From Rhodospirillales bacterium (GTDB lineage Bacteria; Pseudomonadota; Alphaproteobacteria; Rhodospirillales; Casp-alpha2), in NCBI GenBank assembly GCA_021775095.1, contig JAJFII010000055.1, positions 1-64,000 of the forward strand: a stretch of 64,000 nucleotides of DNA, in the 5' to 3' direction. Position numbers and translations under genes: made by a program. The notes beneath the pieces are model-generated. The model had not been told where the DNA came from, made no database searches, and was given only the letters and a program-made list of their open reading frames with translations. The first letter of the stretch is position 1. Each line of letters opens with the position of its first letter. Shown piece by piece: positions 55,892-64,000 of this stretch.

Positions 55892-57238
55892 TTACAATCC
55901 AGCGGTCAATTCCTTGGCCGCAGCCCCATGGCGCCGCATTAAATCGTCCGTATCGTAATTAACGATATGGCCTTTTTCGACCCGCCAGTTACCGCCGACC
56001 ATTACATAATCAGCTCGACTGGCACCACACAGGACGAGAGTTGCGAGCGGATCATGGCCACCGGAATGGCGCAATTCATCGAGCTTAAACAAGGCCAGAT
56101 CGGCCTGTTTTCCAACCTTAATGGTGCCAATATCCGTACGGTTCAAACAGCGGGCCGAGCCTTCCGTTGCCCAGCGAATGGCGTCCAGATGGGAAACCTG
56201 TGCGGATCCGTATTTTAACCGCTGCGCCATGAACGCCGTCCGCACCTCTTCGATCATGTTTGAGGCATCGTTTGAGGCCGAGCCATCGACGCCGAGACCG
56301 ACGGCAATGCCTTTTTGATCCATTTCGCAAACCGGGCAAATGCCTGACGCCAAAGTCATATTCGAATGCGGACAGCTCGAGACACTGACGCCGGCTGCCG
56401 CCATGCGGTCCATCTCATGTTTATTAAAATGGATACCGTGGGCCAACCAGGTCCGGTCTTCAAGCCAGCCACAATCTTCCAGATAGTCGAGCGGTCTGAC
56501 GCCAAATAAGTTTTCGCAAAAAACATTTTCATCTTCGGTTTCGGCCAGATGGGTATGCAGCAGGACATTTTTTTGCCGCGCCAGATCCGCCGTTGCGATC
56601 ATCACTTCTTTGGTTACCGAAAACGGTGAACAAGGTGCCAGCGCGATCTGGATTAAGGCACCCGGCCTGGGGTCATGATAGGCGGCAATCAGCCGCTCGC
56701 TGTCACTGAGGATCGTGTCCAGGTCCTGGACGACGGATTTGGGCGGCAAACCGCCGTCCTCGACCGACAGGTCCATGGAACCGCGGGTAAGAACCGCCCG
56801 CATACCGATTTTGCGGGCAGCTGCGACCTGCAGGTCAATGCCACTTTCAAGTCCGTCTGGAAACACGTAATGATGGTCCGTCGAAGTTGTACAACCCGAC
56901 AACACCAATTCAGCCAGCGCCAGCTCGGTGGCAACGGATACCATTTCCGGGGTCAACTTTGCCCATACCGGATAGAGGGCTTTCAGCCAATCAAACAGTT
57001 CTTTATTAAGCGCCGGACCAAAGGCCCGCGTCAGGCTCTGATAAAAATGATGGTGGGTATTGATAAGGCCGGGCAACACCACATGTTGGGACGCATCGAA
57101 GGTTACATCGACGGTGCCAACGGGCAGAGCGCCGGTTTTCAAGACTTCCGTAATTTTTCCATCACGGACAACAATTCCGCCTTCGCCCGCCGTTGCAAAA
57201 ACCGCCAGAGGATTCTTGATCCAAACTGATGTCACGAC
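55892..57238 (-). CDS. 8-oxoguanine deaminase / amidohydrolase
   Basis: 448 residues from the GTG at 57238, chosen because AAGGGCAG lies about 7 bases before it; a TTG at 57262 has no box. Metal-site motifs: NTHHHFYQ, HTHLAE, HSNMTLASG and GVDGSASNDASNM. The pattern matches 8-oxoguanine deaminases, which turn 8-oxoguanine into uric acid. It lies downstream of the BMP binding-protein gene, separated by a terminator. Cytosolic. Could also act on related purines or pterins. Confidence 0.85.
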   Translation of the reverse strand, partial: VVTSVWIKNPLAVFATAGEGGIVVRDGKITEVLKTGALPVGTVDVTFDASQHVVLPGLINTHHHFYQSLTRAFGPALNKELFDWLKALYPVWAKLTPEMVSVATELALAELVLSGCTTSTDHHYVFPDGLESGIDLQVAAARKIGMRAVLTRGSMDLSVEDGGLPPKSVVQDLDTILSDSERLIAAYHDPRPGALIQIALAPCSPFSVTKEVMIATADLARQKNVLLHTHLAETEDENVFCENLFGVRPLDYLEDCGWLEDRTWLAHGIHFNKHEMDRMAAAGVSVSSCPHSNMTLASGICPVCEMDQKGIAVGLGVDGSASNDASNMIEEVRTAFMAQRLKYGSAQVSHLDAIRWATEGSARCLNRTDIGTIKVGKQADLALFKLDELRHSGGHDPLATLVLCGASRADYVMVGGNWRVEKGHIVNYDTDDLMRRHGAAAKELTAGL

Positions 57239-57260
57239 TTTACTGCCCTTAAAAATTCTC

Positions 57261-57300
57261 AAAAAATTAAACGGAGGAAGGTATCAGCTTCCTCCGTTTT
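57261..57300 (-). terminator. Terminator between BMP gene and 8-oxoguanine deaminase gene
   Basis: A perfect 12-base stem (aaacggaggaag at 57269-57280, cttcctccgttt at 57288-57299) with a 7-base loop. Leftward reading ends in aatttttt (complement of 57261-57268). It limits read-through from the importer binding protein into the deaminase. Confidence 0.85.
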
Positions 57301-57342
57301 ACCCCTGGCGTATCAGGAAACCCCAATCCCGGGGGTTAATGG

Positions 57343-58434
57343 TTATTTCGGGATCGAACCGACAACCCCTTCAACATAGAAATTCATACCAAGCAATTGT
57401 CCCATATCGATGATTTCACCGTCCTTAACGATGATTTTTCCATCCTGGCCTTTGATCGGTCCCTGGAAGGGGTGAACCGTCTCCTGTTCGATCGCAATAC
57501 GAACGGATTCCGCAAGATCGACAACGTCTTTTGGCATCTTTTTATTGTAAGGTGCCAATTTCACCATGCCGGACTTAAACCCGCCAAAGGTATCTTTTTC
57601 TTTCCACGTGCCATCCAAAACGGCTTTGGTGCGCTCAATGTAATAGGGGGCCCAATTGTCGATGATTGCCGTCAACTGCGCGTTCGGGCCAAATTTAGAC
57701 ATATCTGAAGCCTGGCCAACGGCCCATACGCCACGTTTTTCGGCGGTTTGCATGGGAGCCGGTGAATCGGTGTGCTGCAAAATAATGTCTGCCCCCTGAT
57801 CGATCAGAGTTTTCGCCGCATCGGCTTCCTTGCCCGGATCAAACCAGGAGTTTACCCAGACAACTTTAACGGTCACATCGGGATTTACTTTGCGCGCCGC
57901 GATAACCGTGGCATTAATGCCACGAATAACTTCCGGGATCGGGAAGGACGCAATATAACCCAGAACATTGGATTTGGTCATCCGCCCGGCAATATGACCG
58001 ATTACGTAACGGCCTTCATAAAAGCGTGCAGAATAGGTCGAAAGGTTTTTACTGCGCTTAAAACCCGTTGCGTGCTCAAATTTCACTTTTTTAAATCTTT
58101 TGGCGACTTTTAAGGTCGGGTTCATATAACCAAAAGAGGTTGTGAAGATTAAACCGTGGCCCGATGTCGCCAATTTGGTGATGACCCGCTGGGCATCGGC
58201 CCCTTCAGGTACACTTTCGACATAGGTCGTTATCACCTTATCGCCAAGTTCTTTTTGCATCGCCTGGCGGGCCTGATCATGTTCATAACTCCAGCCGTGA
58301 TCGCCGGTTGGTCCGACATAAATGAAGCCAACCTTAAGCGGCTCGGCGGCCAGGGTTTGCGTTACCAATCCCATACTGGCCAGTCCACCGACAACCAGTG
58401 CCGCCAAACTTTTTTTGATCGTAAAATTATGCAT
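57343..58434 (-). CDS. BMP-family ABC substrate-binding protein (nucleoside/purine type)
   Basis: 363 residues with a signal peptide (hydrophobic residues 8-28, TLAAE). BMP/Med family binding fold: KVGFIYVGPTGDHGWSYEHDQARQ and VPEGADAQRVITKLATSGHGLIF. These proteins bind nucleosides or purine bases. It leads the leftward importer run by position after permeases and ATPase, each with short spacing; gene order ATPase, permease, permease, binding protein. Surrounding xdh, guaD and 8-oxoguanine genes favour a purine ligand. Confidence 0.9.
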   Translation of the reverse strand: MHNFTIKKSLAALVVGGLASMGLVTQTLAAEPLKVGFIYVGPTGDHGWSYEHDQARQAMQKELGDKVITTYVESVPEGADAQRVITKLATSGHGLIFTTSFGYMNPTLKVAKRFKKVKFEHATGFKRSKNLSTYSARFYEGRYVIGHIAGRMTKSNVLGYIASFPIPEVIRGINATVIAARKVNPDVTVKVVWVNSWFDPGKEADAAKTLIDQGADIILQHTDSPAPMQTAEKRGVWAVGQASDMSKFGPNAQLTAIIDNWAPYYIERTKAVLDGTWKEKDTFGGFKSGMVKLAPYNKKMPKDVVDLAESVRIAIEQETVHPFQGPIKGQDGKIIVKDGEIIDMGQLLGMNFYVEGVVGSIPK

Positions 58435-58504
58435 CTTTTATCTCCTGTTTTGTAATTGAAATGTTTTTATTATGTCTGCTTCACTTGCGTCAGATGACTT
58501 CTGC

Positions 58505-59434
58505 TTATGAGGCCGCATAGAATATTTTCCCCAGACTGGCCGGTGCACTCAATCGCTGTTTCCCACTGTCGCGCGAAATCACGACCAAGACAATAATAGT
58601 TACCAAATAGGGCAGCATCGACAGCAGTTGCGAAGGAATGGCCCAACCGACTCCCTGGACATGAAGTTGAATGATGGTGATGCCACCAAACAGATAGGCA
58701 CCAAAGAACGCCCGGCCCGGACGCCAGGCGGCGAAGACAACCAAGGCAAGGGCGATCCAGCCCCGTCCGGCGGTCATGTTTTCGACCCACAAAGGCGTAT
58801 AGACCAAGGACAGATAGGCACCGCCCAAACCGGCCATGGCCCCACCAAAAAGCACCGCCATGAAGCGCACCCGAATGACCGGATAACCGATCGCATGGGC
58901 GGCGTCGTGGTTTTCGCCGACGGCCCGCAAAATCAAGCCGGCCCGGGTACTTTTCAAAAACCAGCCGATTCCAATGGCGAAGGCGACCGACATATAAACC
59001 ATCAGGTCCTGACCAAACAGGATGGTCCCGATGATCGGGATATCGGTCAATAGGGGAATGTATAAGCTCGGCACCCCGGCAAATGTCACACCAACAAAAC
59101 CATGGCCGACGAGCGCACTGAGGCCGATGCCAAAGATCGTCAAAGCAAGCCCGGTCGCAACCTGATTGGATAACAAGACAAGCACCAAAAACCCAAACAA
59201 CCCTCCGACCAGCGCTCCGGAAAGGGCACCGACAAGTATCGCCAGGAAGGCGTTTTCCGTGGTCACGCCGGTGGCAAATGCCATAATCGCACCAACCACC
59301 ATCATGCCCTCAACACCCAAGTTCAAAACCCCTGATTTTTCCACAACCAGTTCACCCAGTGCGGCAAAGACCAGTGGGGTTGCTGCCGTGATGATTGTCA
59401 ACGCGGCCGATACAACAATATCTGTTCCGTCCAT
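58505..59434 (-). CDS. Nucleoside/purine ABC importer permease
   Basis: 309 residues with about eight hydrophobic helices. BPD_transp_2 family, NupC/YufQ-like; the coupling loop is ILRAVGENHDAAHAIGYPVIRVRF. It pairs with the 59450-60505 permease, 15 bases upstream, as a heterodimer. Followed after 70 bases by the BMP gene. Confidence 0.9.
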   Translation of the reverse strand: MDGTDIVVSAALTIITAATPLVFAALGELVVEKSGVLNLGVEGMMVVGAIMAFATGVTTENAFLAILVGALSGALVGGLFGFLVLVLLSNQVATGLALTIFGIGLSALVGHGFVGVTFAGVPSLYIPLLTDIPIIGTILFGQDLMVYMSVAFAIGIGWFLKSTRAGLILRAVGENHDAAHAIGYPVIRVRFMAVLFGGAMAGLGGAYLSLVYTPLWVENMTAGRGWIALALVVFAAWRPGRAFFGAYLFGGITIIQLHVQGVGWAIPSQLLSMLPYLVTIIVLVVISRDSGKQRLSAPASLGKIFYAAS

Positions 59435-59449
59435 CTCTATGTCTCCCTA

Positions 59450-60505
59450 TTATCGGCCAAACCGCAGGCGGTATTTGATTAAAACGTCACTTCCCAACAG
59501 GAAGAACAACAGCATTCCCTGAAAAACGCCGGTCACTGCGTTCGGCATATTCAGCGATATTTGTGCGTTTTCGCCGCCCAGGTAACTGAGGGCCATCAAC
59601 AGCGCCGCCATCAGGATACCCAAGGGATGCAACCGTCCGAGGAAGGCTACAATAATCGCCGTAAATCCATACCCGGGGGAAATCGAGGGCACAATCTGGC
59701 CCAGCGGCCCGGCGACTTCACTTAAACCAGCAACGCCCGATGCAGCACCGGCAATCATAAATGACAACCAGACCAGTTTCTTTTCCTCAAATCCGGCAAA
59801 CGCCGCGGCCCGCGGTGCCATGCCGATAACCCGAATTTGAAACCCAATGACATGTCGACTGAATAACACCCAAACGGCAGCGACCGCCGCCAGCGCAAAC
59901 AACCAGCCCATGTGCAACCGATAGTCTTCGATCAATACGGGAAATAACGCCGAATCACTGAACAGACGGGATTCCGGGAAGCCCTGTCCGTCCGGGTCCT
60001 TCATCGGCCCGTGGATCAGATAACTGAGGACCAGCAAACCCACATAGGTGAGCATTAAACTGGTCAAAATTTCGTTGGCATTAAATTTGCTTCGCAAAAA
60101 GGCGGGAATTGCCGCCCATGCCATGCCGCCGGCAATCGACGCCAAAACCATCAACGGCAGGATATAAAACCCTTCCATTTCATAAAAATACAAGGCCACG
60201 GCACCGCCGGCGAGGGCACCGATTGTTAATTGACCCTCGGCACCAATGTTCCATACATTTGCCCGAAAACCGACCGACAATCCAACCCCGATCAAGGTCA
60301 GTGGTGTGGCTTTAACCAGCAATTCGGTGACGCCATCAAAGGTACTGACGGGTTCAACAAAAAACGTGTAAAGCGCGACCCCCGGACTTTGCCCCATAAT
60401 CATAAACAACACGATACCGGCGATCATTGTCAGGGTTACGGCGATGACCGGTGCCGCATAAACCATATTGGCCGCTGCCTCTGGCCTGGCTTCAATTCTA
60501 ATCAT
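59450..60505 (-). CDS. Nucleoside/purine ABC importer permease
   Basis: 351 residues, about nine to ten helices; NupB/YufP-like with GFRANVWNIGAEGQLTIGALAGG, a motif typical of this group, and the coupling segment RVIGMAPRAAAFAGFEEKKLVW. The start overlaps the ATPase stop by four bases. Confidence 0.9.
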   Translation of the reverse strand: MIRIEARPEAAANMVYAAPVIAVTLTMIAGIVLFMIMGQSPGVALYTFFVEPVSTFDGVTELLVKATPLTLIGVGLSVGFRANVWNIGAEGQLTIGALAGGAVALYFYEMEGFYILPLMVLASIAGGMAWAAIPAFLRSKFNANEILTSLMLTYVGLLVLSYLIHGPMKDPDGQGFPESRLFSDSALFPVLIEDYRLHMGWLFALAAVAAVWVLFSRHVIGFQIRVIGMAPRAAAFAGFEEKKLVWLSFMIAGAASGVAGLSEVAGPLGQIVPSISPGYGFTAIIVAFLGRLHPLGILMAALLMALSYLGGENAQISLNMPNAVTGVFQGMLLFFLLGSDVLIKYRLRFGR

Positions 60506-62079
60506 GCGGCTTGCCCTCCGTGCTGTTCTGCTTCGTGTAATCCGCCCATAAGCAATCCAATCTGTTCAACCGTTGTTTCCGTCGCCGGCGTGCTTTCCGA
60601 TAACCGGCCTTCACTGATAACCGCGATCCGGTCCGATACGGCGAACAATTCGTCCAGGTCCTGGGAAATCACCAGAACCGCCGTTCCCTGTGCCGCCAGA
60701 TCGATCAATGCCTGATGAATAAATGCTGCCGACCCGGCATCAACGCCCCAGGTTGGCTGCAGGACAATCAGAACTTTGGGGTTTTGGTCGATTTCACGAC
60801 CCATGATGAATTTTTGCAAATTACCACCCGATAAACTCGACGCATGGTGTTCAATACCAGCGGTTTTTACGTTAAACCGTTCGACAATGGCATTTGCGAA
60901 GTCCTTTGTTTTATCGGTTTTGATAAAACCGTTGTTCATTAACCCCTGTCCCCGGCCGGCCGTCAAAAAGCCGTTTTCCCACAGGGTCATATCCGGAACC
61001 GCGCCATGGCCAAGACGCTCTTCGGGAACAAATCCCAAGCCCAGGTCACGCCGTTCTTCCGGTCCCATGTGACCGGTCGCATGGCCTTCCATCACAATGA
61101 CATCGGCATTTGACGCCAGGGCTTCCCCACTGAGCATATCCATCAGCTCCGACTGGCCGTTGCCGGCCAGCCCGGCGACCCCAAAAATCTCGCCATTTTT
61201 CAGCTCAAAAGACACTTTTTTCAGGGCCACTGCAAAGGGATCGTCGGGCGTTGTCGATAGGGCACTGACCTTAAAACGCGCCTCACCGATGGCACGCCCC
61301 TCGGCTTTTACAGCCGACGTCAAATCGCTGCCCATCATCATCTCAGCCAGCGAACGTGCCGTCTCCTGAGCCGGGTCACAGTCACTGACGACGCGGCCCA
61401 GACGAAGAATTGTTGCCTTATGGCACAATTTACGAATTTCCTCCAAACGGTGGGAAATGTAGAGGATCGCAACCCCTTCCGATGAAAGGCGCTGCAGGGT
61501 TTCAAATAATTTATCAGCTTCCTGGGGCGTTAAAACAGACGTCGGTTCATCCATAATCAGCAATTTTGGTTTCTGCAGCAAACAGCGCACGATCTCGATC
61601 CGTTGACGTTCGCCAACCGACAGTGAATGCACACCGCGGTACGGGTCGAGCGGCAGACCATAGGATTTGGACACGTCGATTATGCGATCTTCGAGGCCGG
61701 GGCCCGACAATTCGGGAGGAATACCCAAAGCGATATTTTCGGCGACTGTCAGCGCCTCGAACAGTGAAAAATGCTGGAAAACCATCCCCACACCGAGCGC
61801 CCTGGCGGTCGATGGGTTGGCGATTTGCACCGCCTGGCCGGCCCATATCATTTCGCCGCCATCGGGTTTCAGGACCCCATAAATCATCTTGACGAGCGTG
61901 CTTTTGCCGGCTCCGTTTTCGCCCAGCAAGGCATGAATCTCGCCCGGCAAAACATCCAGATCAACTTCGTCGTTGGCCAGGCAGCCCGGAAATTCCTTGC
62001 GGATATTTCTGAGCGATAACAGCGGTTTGGTTTCCACGACTTCCCCTTTTTTACGTGCCCCAATCAAGGCGTTTCCCAA
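60502..62079 (-). CDS. Nucleoside/purine ABC importer ATPase (two ABC domains)
   Basis: 525 residues from a TTG at 62079; a GTG at 62037 with GGGGA nearby is an alternative start (VETKPLLSLRNI). First domain: Walker A GENGAGKST, signature LSVGERQRIEIVRCL, Walker B LIMDEPTSVL. Second domain: degenerate Walker A GLAGNGQSE and signature LSGGNLQK, as in RbsA/YufO-type proteins. It is the first importer gene, 15 bases downstream of guanine deaminase. Confidence 0.92.
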   Translation of the reverse strand: MGNALIGARKKGEVVETKPLLSLRNIRKEFPGCLANDEVDLDVLPGEIHALLGENGAGKSTLVKMIYGVLKPDGGEMIWAGQAVQIANPSTARALGVGMVFQHFSLFEALTVAENIALGIPPELSGPGLEDRIIDVSKSYGLPLDPYRGVHSLSVGERQRIEIVRCLLQKPKLLIMDEPTSVLTPQEADKLFETLQRLSSEGVAILYISHRLEEIRKLCHKATILRLGRVVSDCDPAQETARSLAEMMMGSDLTSAVKAEGRAIGEARFKVSALSTTPDDPFAVALKKVSFELKNGEIFGVAGLAGNGQSELMDMLSGEALASNADVIVMEGHATGHMGPEERRDLGLGFVPEERLGHGAVPDMTLWENGFLTAGRGQGLMNNGFIKTDKTKDFANAIVERFNVKTAGIEHHASSLSGGNLQKFIMGREIDQNPKVLIVLQPTWGVDAGSAAFIHQALIDLAAQGTAVLVISQDLDELFAVSDRIAVISEGRLSESTPATETTVEQIGLLMGGLHEAEQHGGQAA

Positions 62080-62094
62080 ATTATTTCACACGAA

Positions 62095-62580
62095 CTAATA
62101 GGCGATTTTGTCTTCTTTTTCCTGCCATTCATCGAAGGCGATGGCCGCAACGTCATCCGGCAAATGGACCATCTCCAATGTCCGGTCCTTAATGTCCTTG
62201 GCAATTTCACCATACAAAAACTCATCATCAAACCCAATCCGTGCCGCATCGTAGCGGGAGTTTGCATAATAAATCCGATCGAGCCGGGCCCAATAGATCG
62301 AAGCCAGACACATGGGACAGGGCTCACAGCTGGTATAAATCACCGCGCCATCCAATTTGAAGGTATCGAGGTGTTTGCAGGCCTCGCGGATCGCGACCAC
62401 CTCTGCGTGGGCCGTCGGGTCGTTTTCGGTGGTTACTTTGTTGAACCCAACACCAATGACTACACCGTTTTTAACAATGACCGCACCGAAGGGCCCGCCC
62501 AATCCGGCATGCATTTTTTCCCGCGAAATTCGCGACGCTTCTGCCATATGTTTGGCGTGATTATCTTTATTTTCACACAT
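62095..62580 (-). CDS. guaD: Guanine deaminase (CDA/TadA-fold)
   Basis: 161 residues, matching Bacillus-type GuaD rather than TadA. Zinc motif HAEVVAIREA and CEPCPMC; the C-terminal region (YDAARIGFDDEFLYGEI) is as in guanine deaminases. It converts guanine to xanthine in the cytosol, feeding xanthine dehydrogenase. Start overlaps the xdhC stop by one base. Confidence 0.9.
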   Translation of the reverse strand: MCENKDNHAKHMAEASRISREKMHAGLGGPFGAVIVKNGVVIGVGFNKVTTENDPTAHAEVVAIREACKHLDTFKLDGAVIYTSCEPCPMCLASIYWARLDRIYYANSRYDAARIGFDDEFLYGEIAKDIKDRTLEMVHLPDDVAAIAFDEWQEKEDKIAY

Positions 62581-63605
62581 TATACGTTCTCGTTCTTTTT
62601 TAAGATTTCGGTTGAAGAGGGTTTTTCCAGCCGCATCATGAGTTCATTTAAACTGGCCAGGGCAATCATCCCGGGTTCTTTGCCGGCGATACCACCGGCG
62701 CCGATGGGACTGACCAGACGGGTAATTTCCTGCGCCGTCAAACCATCGTCCAGTTCGAACCGTCGCCGGAACCGCGCCCCCTTGGACTTGGAGCCAATAA
62801 GTCCGACATACCTTAACTGCTGATTTTTCAACAAGCTCAGGCACAGGCGATAATCAAGCGCATGGGAATAGGTCATAACCAGAACCGCATCGGTTGACGG
62901 CGCGAGGCTGGCAGCATGGGCCAGGGGATATTCCATAAAGACCGTCTCAACATTGGCTACCCGGGGTACCCTATCCAGTTCGGATTGCCGATCATCGACA
63001 ATTGTCAGCCGGATCGGTAATTGCGCGGCGATGCCGGCGAAGGCGCGGGCCACGTGGCCACTGCCATATATGACGACCGACGGACGCTGATCTTTTAGGG
63101 CCTGAATGTGAACACCGTCGGCTTCATTGAGATTATCGGGTAAACGGCCACCATGAACCTGTGGCTGTTGGTCCGGCTTGTTCCAGGCAACAACCACAAA
63201 TCCCGCTGTACGATTCCCGATACAGACCTCGGCCTGCTGCAGCCAGCTGAGCGAATGCGGGTCGACGGGCTCGAACACCACTTCCATGCCGCCGCCGCAG
63301 CATTGGCCCATATCGGGACCCAGCAAAAATTTTTCGTAAACCCGTTGCCAGGGACGGCGTCCGGCCAGCATATCGCGCGCCGCTGCCTCGACCACCCTCT
63401 CGACCTCGCCGCCACCCAGGGTTCCGGCAGAGCGGTCTGGGCGAATCAACATCCAGCACCCCTTGTCGCGCGGCGTTGATCCATAATTTCGGACGACAAA
63501 GACCAGCACCCCCTTGGCCTGGGACACCGCCACGTGGTGAGCCTGACTGACCCAGTCTAGGGGCCCTAAGGAGTGGCTAGGAACGGTTGGGAACGGATCG
63601 GCCAT
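62580..63605 (-). CDS. xdhC: Xanthine dehydrogenase accessory protein XdhC
   Basis: 341 residues. N-terminal XdhC/CoxI domain: AKGVLVFVVRNYGSTPRDKGCWMLIR and GGGEVERVVEAAARDML; metal-site Cys pair in GPDMGQCCGGGMEVVF. C-terminal Rossmann domain VVIYGSGHVARAFAGIAAQL and VLVMTYSHALDYRLCLSLL. It binds and sulfurates the molybdenum cofactor and inserts it in xanthine dehydrogenase. Start overlaps the xdhB stop by one base. Confidence 0.94.
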   Translation of the reverse strand: MADPFPTVPSHSLGPLDWVSQAHHVAVSQAKGVLVFVVRNYGSTPRDKGCWMLIRPDRSAGTLGGGEVERVVEAAARDMLAGRRPWQRVYEKFLLGPDMGQCCGGGMEVVFEPVDPHSLSWLQQAEVCIGNRTAGFVVVAWNKPDQQPQVHGGRLPDNLNEADGVHIQALKDQRPSVVIYGSGHVARAFAGIAAQLPIRLTIVDDRQSELDRVPRVANVETVFMEYPLAHAASLAPSTDAVLVMTYSHALDYRLCLSLLKNQQLRYVGLIGSKSKGARFRRRFELDDGLTAQEITRLVSPIGAGGIAGKEPGMIALASLNELMMRLEKPSSTEILKKNENV

Positions 63606-64000
63606 CAGCCACCAGCTTTCAGTTTGGCCGCTGCCATCAAAATGCGTTCCGGCGTCGCCGGGGCGTCCAGTTCGGGAACGGAGCGATAACCATCAAGGCT
63701 GGAAAGGGCATCTGAGATGGCATGAAAGACCGACATGGCAAGCATCAGCGGTGGTTCACCGACCGCTTTCGAGCGATGGATGGTGGCTTCGACATTGCGC
63801 CCCTTCTCCCACAGCTTTACCGCCATTCGATCCGGTCGATCACCAAAGGTGGGAATTTTGTAGGTCGAGGGCGCATGGGTTCGCAACTGACCCTTGTCGT
63901 CCCACCACAACTCCTCGGTGGTCAACCAGCCCATTCCCTGAATGAACCCGCCTTCGATCTGGCCGATATCGATTGCCGGATTCAGAGACTGGCCAACGTC
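63605..64000 (-). CDS. xdhB: Xanthine dehydrogenase molybdopterin-binding subunit, C-terminal part
   Basis: The frame runs off the right edge; 131 residues of the C-terminus are present. EGGFIQGMGWLTTEELWWDD and AVGEPPLMLAMSVFHAISDAL are the conserved end of the molybdenum domain of xanthine dehydrogenase (XdhB), with Glu in VGEPPL near the active site. The apparent ATG at 63934 is internal. It hydroxylates hypoxanthine and xanthine to urate. Followed by xdhC and guaD in one operon. Confidence 0.93.
   Translation of the reverse strand, partial: DVGQSLNPAIDIGQIEGGFIQGMGWLTTEELWWDDKGQLRTHAPSTYKIPTFGDRPDRMAVKLWEKGRNVEATIHRSKAVGEPPLMLAMSVFHAISDALSSLDGYRSVPELDAPATPERILMAAAKLKAGG

Overview
The window looks like chromosomal DNA of a free-living, probably marine or aquatic alphaproteobacterium, perhaps related to Rhodospirillales. 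This rests on mid-50s GC by eye, dense ATGA-overlapping operons, many periplasmic-binding-protein ABC importers, an intracellular PHB depolymerase, and a ppx/gppA - rlmE - guaB - rsmB housekeeping block. No rRNA, tRNA, CRISPR array or phage was found. The content is mostly catabolic: uptake and breakdown of nitrogen-rich organic compounds (urocanate, peptides or acylated amino acids, purines, ACC) and of sugars.

Layout. 1-750: end of a dispersed repeat, then a two-gene unit (cysteine-rich exported protein and small cupin). 862-9128: a divergent catabolic locus. Leftward run IclR regulator, quinone-reductase-like enzyme, CoA-transferase and urocanase; rightward run a TrpXYZ-type ABC importer and an AhpD-like protein. 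9546-15181: a DUF1704 metallopeptidase-like gene, 1-Cys peroxiredoxin, exported thioredoxin-like protein, and a HisC-like aminotransferase followed by an FAD 2-hydroxyacid dehydrogenase. A 289-bp element with 29-bp inverted ends (15189-15477) follows directly. 15548-18216: sugar genes (FucU mutarotase, aldo/keto reductase, IolG-like dehydrogenase). 18200-25679: a leftward Dpp-type peptide importer with N-formylglutamate amidohydrolase and a C45 acyltransferase/peptidase. 25971-28900: LysR regulator, AstE/aspartoacylase-like hydrolase and GST. 28997-33729: the housekeeping block.

33730-34552 is a gene-poor junction with an inverted-repeat element (33895-34162, arm shared with the window start) and an AT-rich island. 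34553-42706: zinc-ribbon protein, two alpha/beta hydrolases, MaoC-like protein, MscS channel, YbjQ family, PHB depolymerase, alcohol dehydrogenase, cold-shock protein and tectonin-type beta-propeller. 42759-50893: a TPP enzyme, two aldo/keto reductases, an exported amidohydrolase - YtkA-like - di-heme peroxidase operon, and pentose-type sugar genes (SDR, aldose epimerase). 50939-54874: membrane urate hydroxylase PuuD with a LysR gene, and an Lrp - ACC deaminase divergent pair. 55132-64000: a PAS protein, then a leftward purine module (XdhB end, XdhC, guanine deaminase, BMP-type nucleoside/purine ABC importer, 8-oxoguanine deaminase).

Regulatory structure seen directly: three strong hairpin-plus-T terminators. 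Two of them lie inside ABC operons directly after the binding-protein gene, where they should raise binding protein over membrane components. A bidirectional terminator follows the cold-shock gene, and a paired TGC/GCA-rich palindrome precedes the PHB depolymerase. The most distinctive observations are the urocanase/CoA-transferase/importer locus without a histidine ammonia-lyase, the peptide importer coupled to acyl-amino-acid hydrolases, the exported amidohydrolase/YtkA/di-heme operon, the two inverted-repeat elements, and an unlisted 54-codon ORF with a perfect Shine-Dalgarno after mscS.
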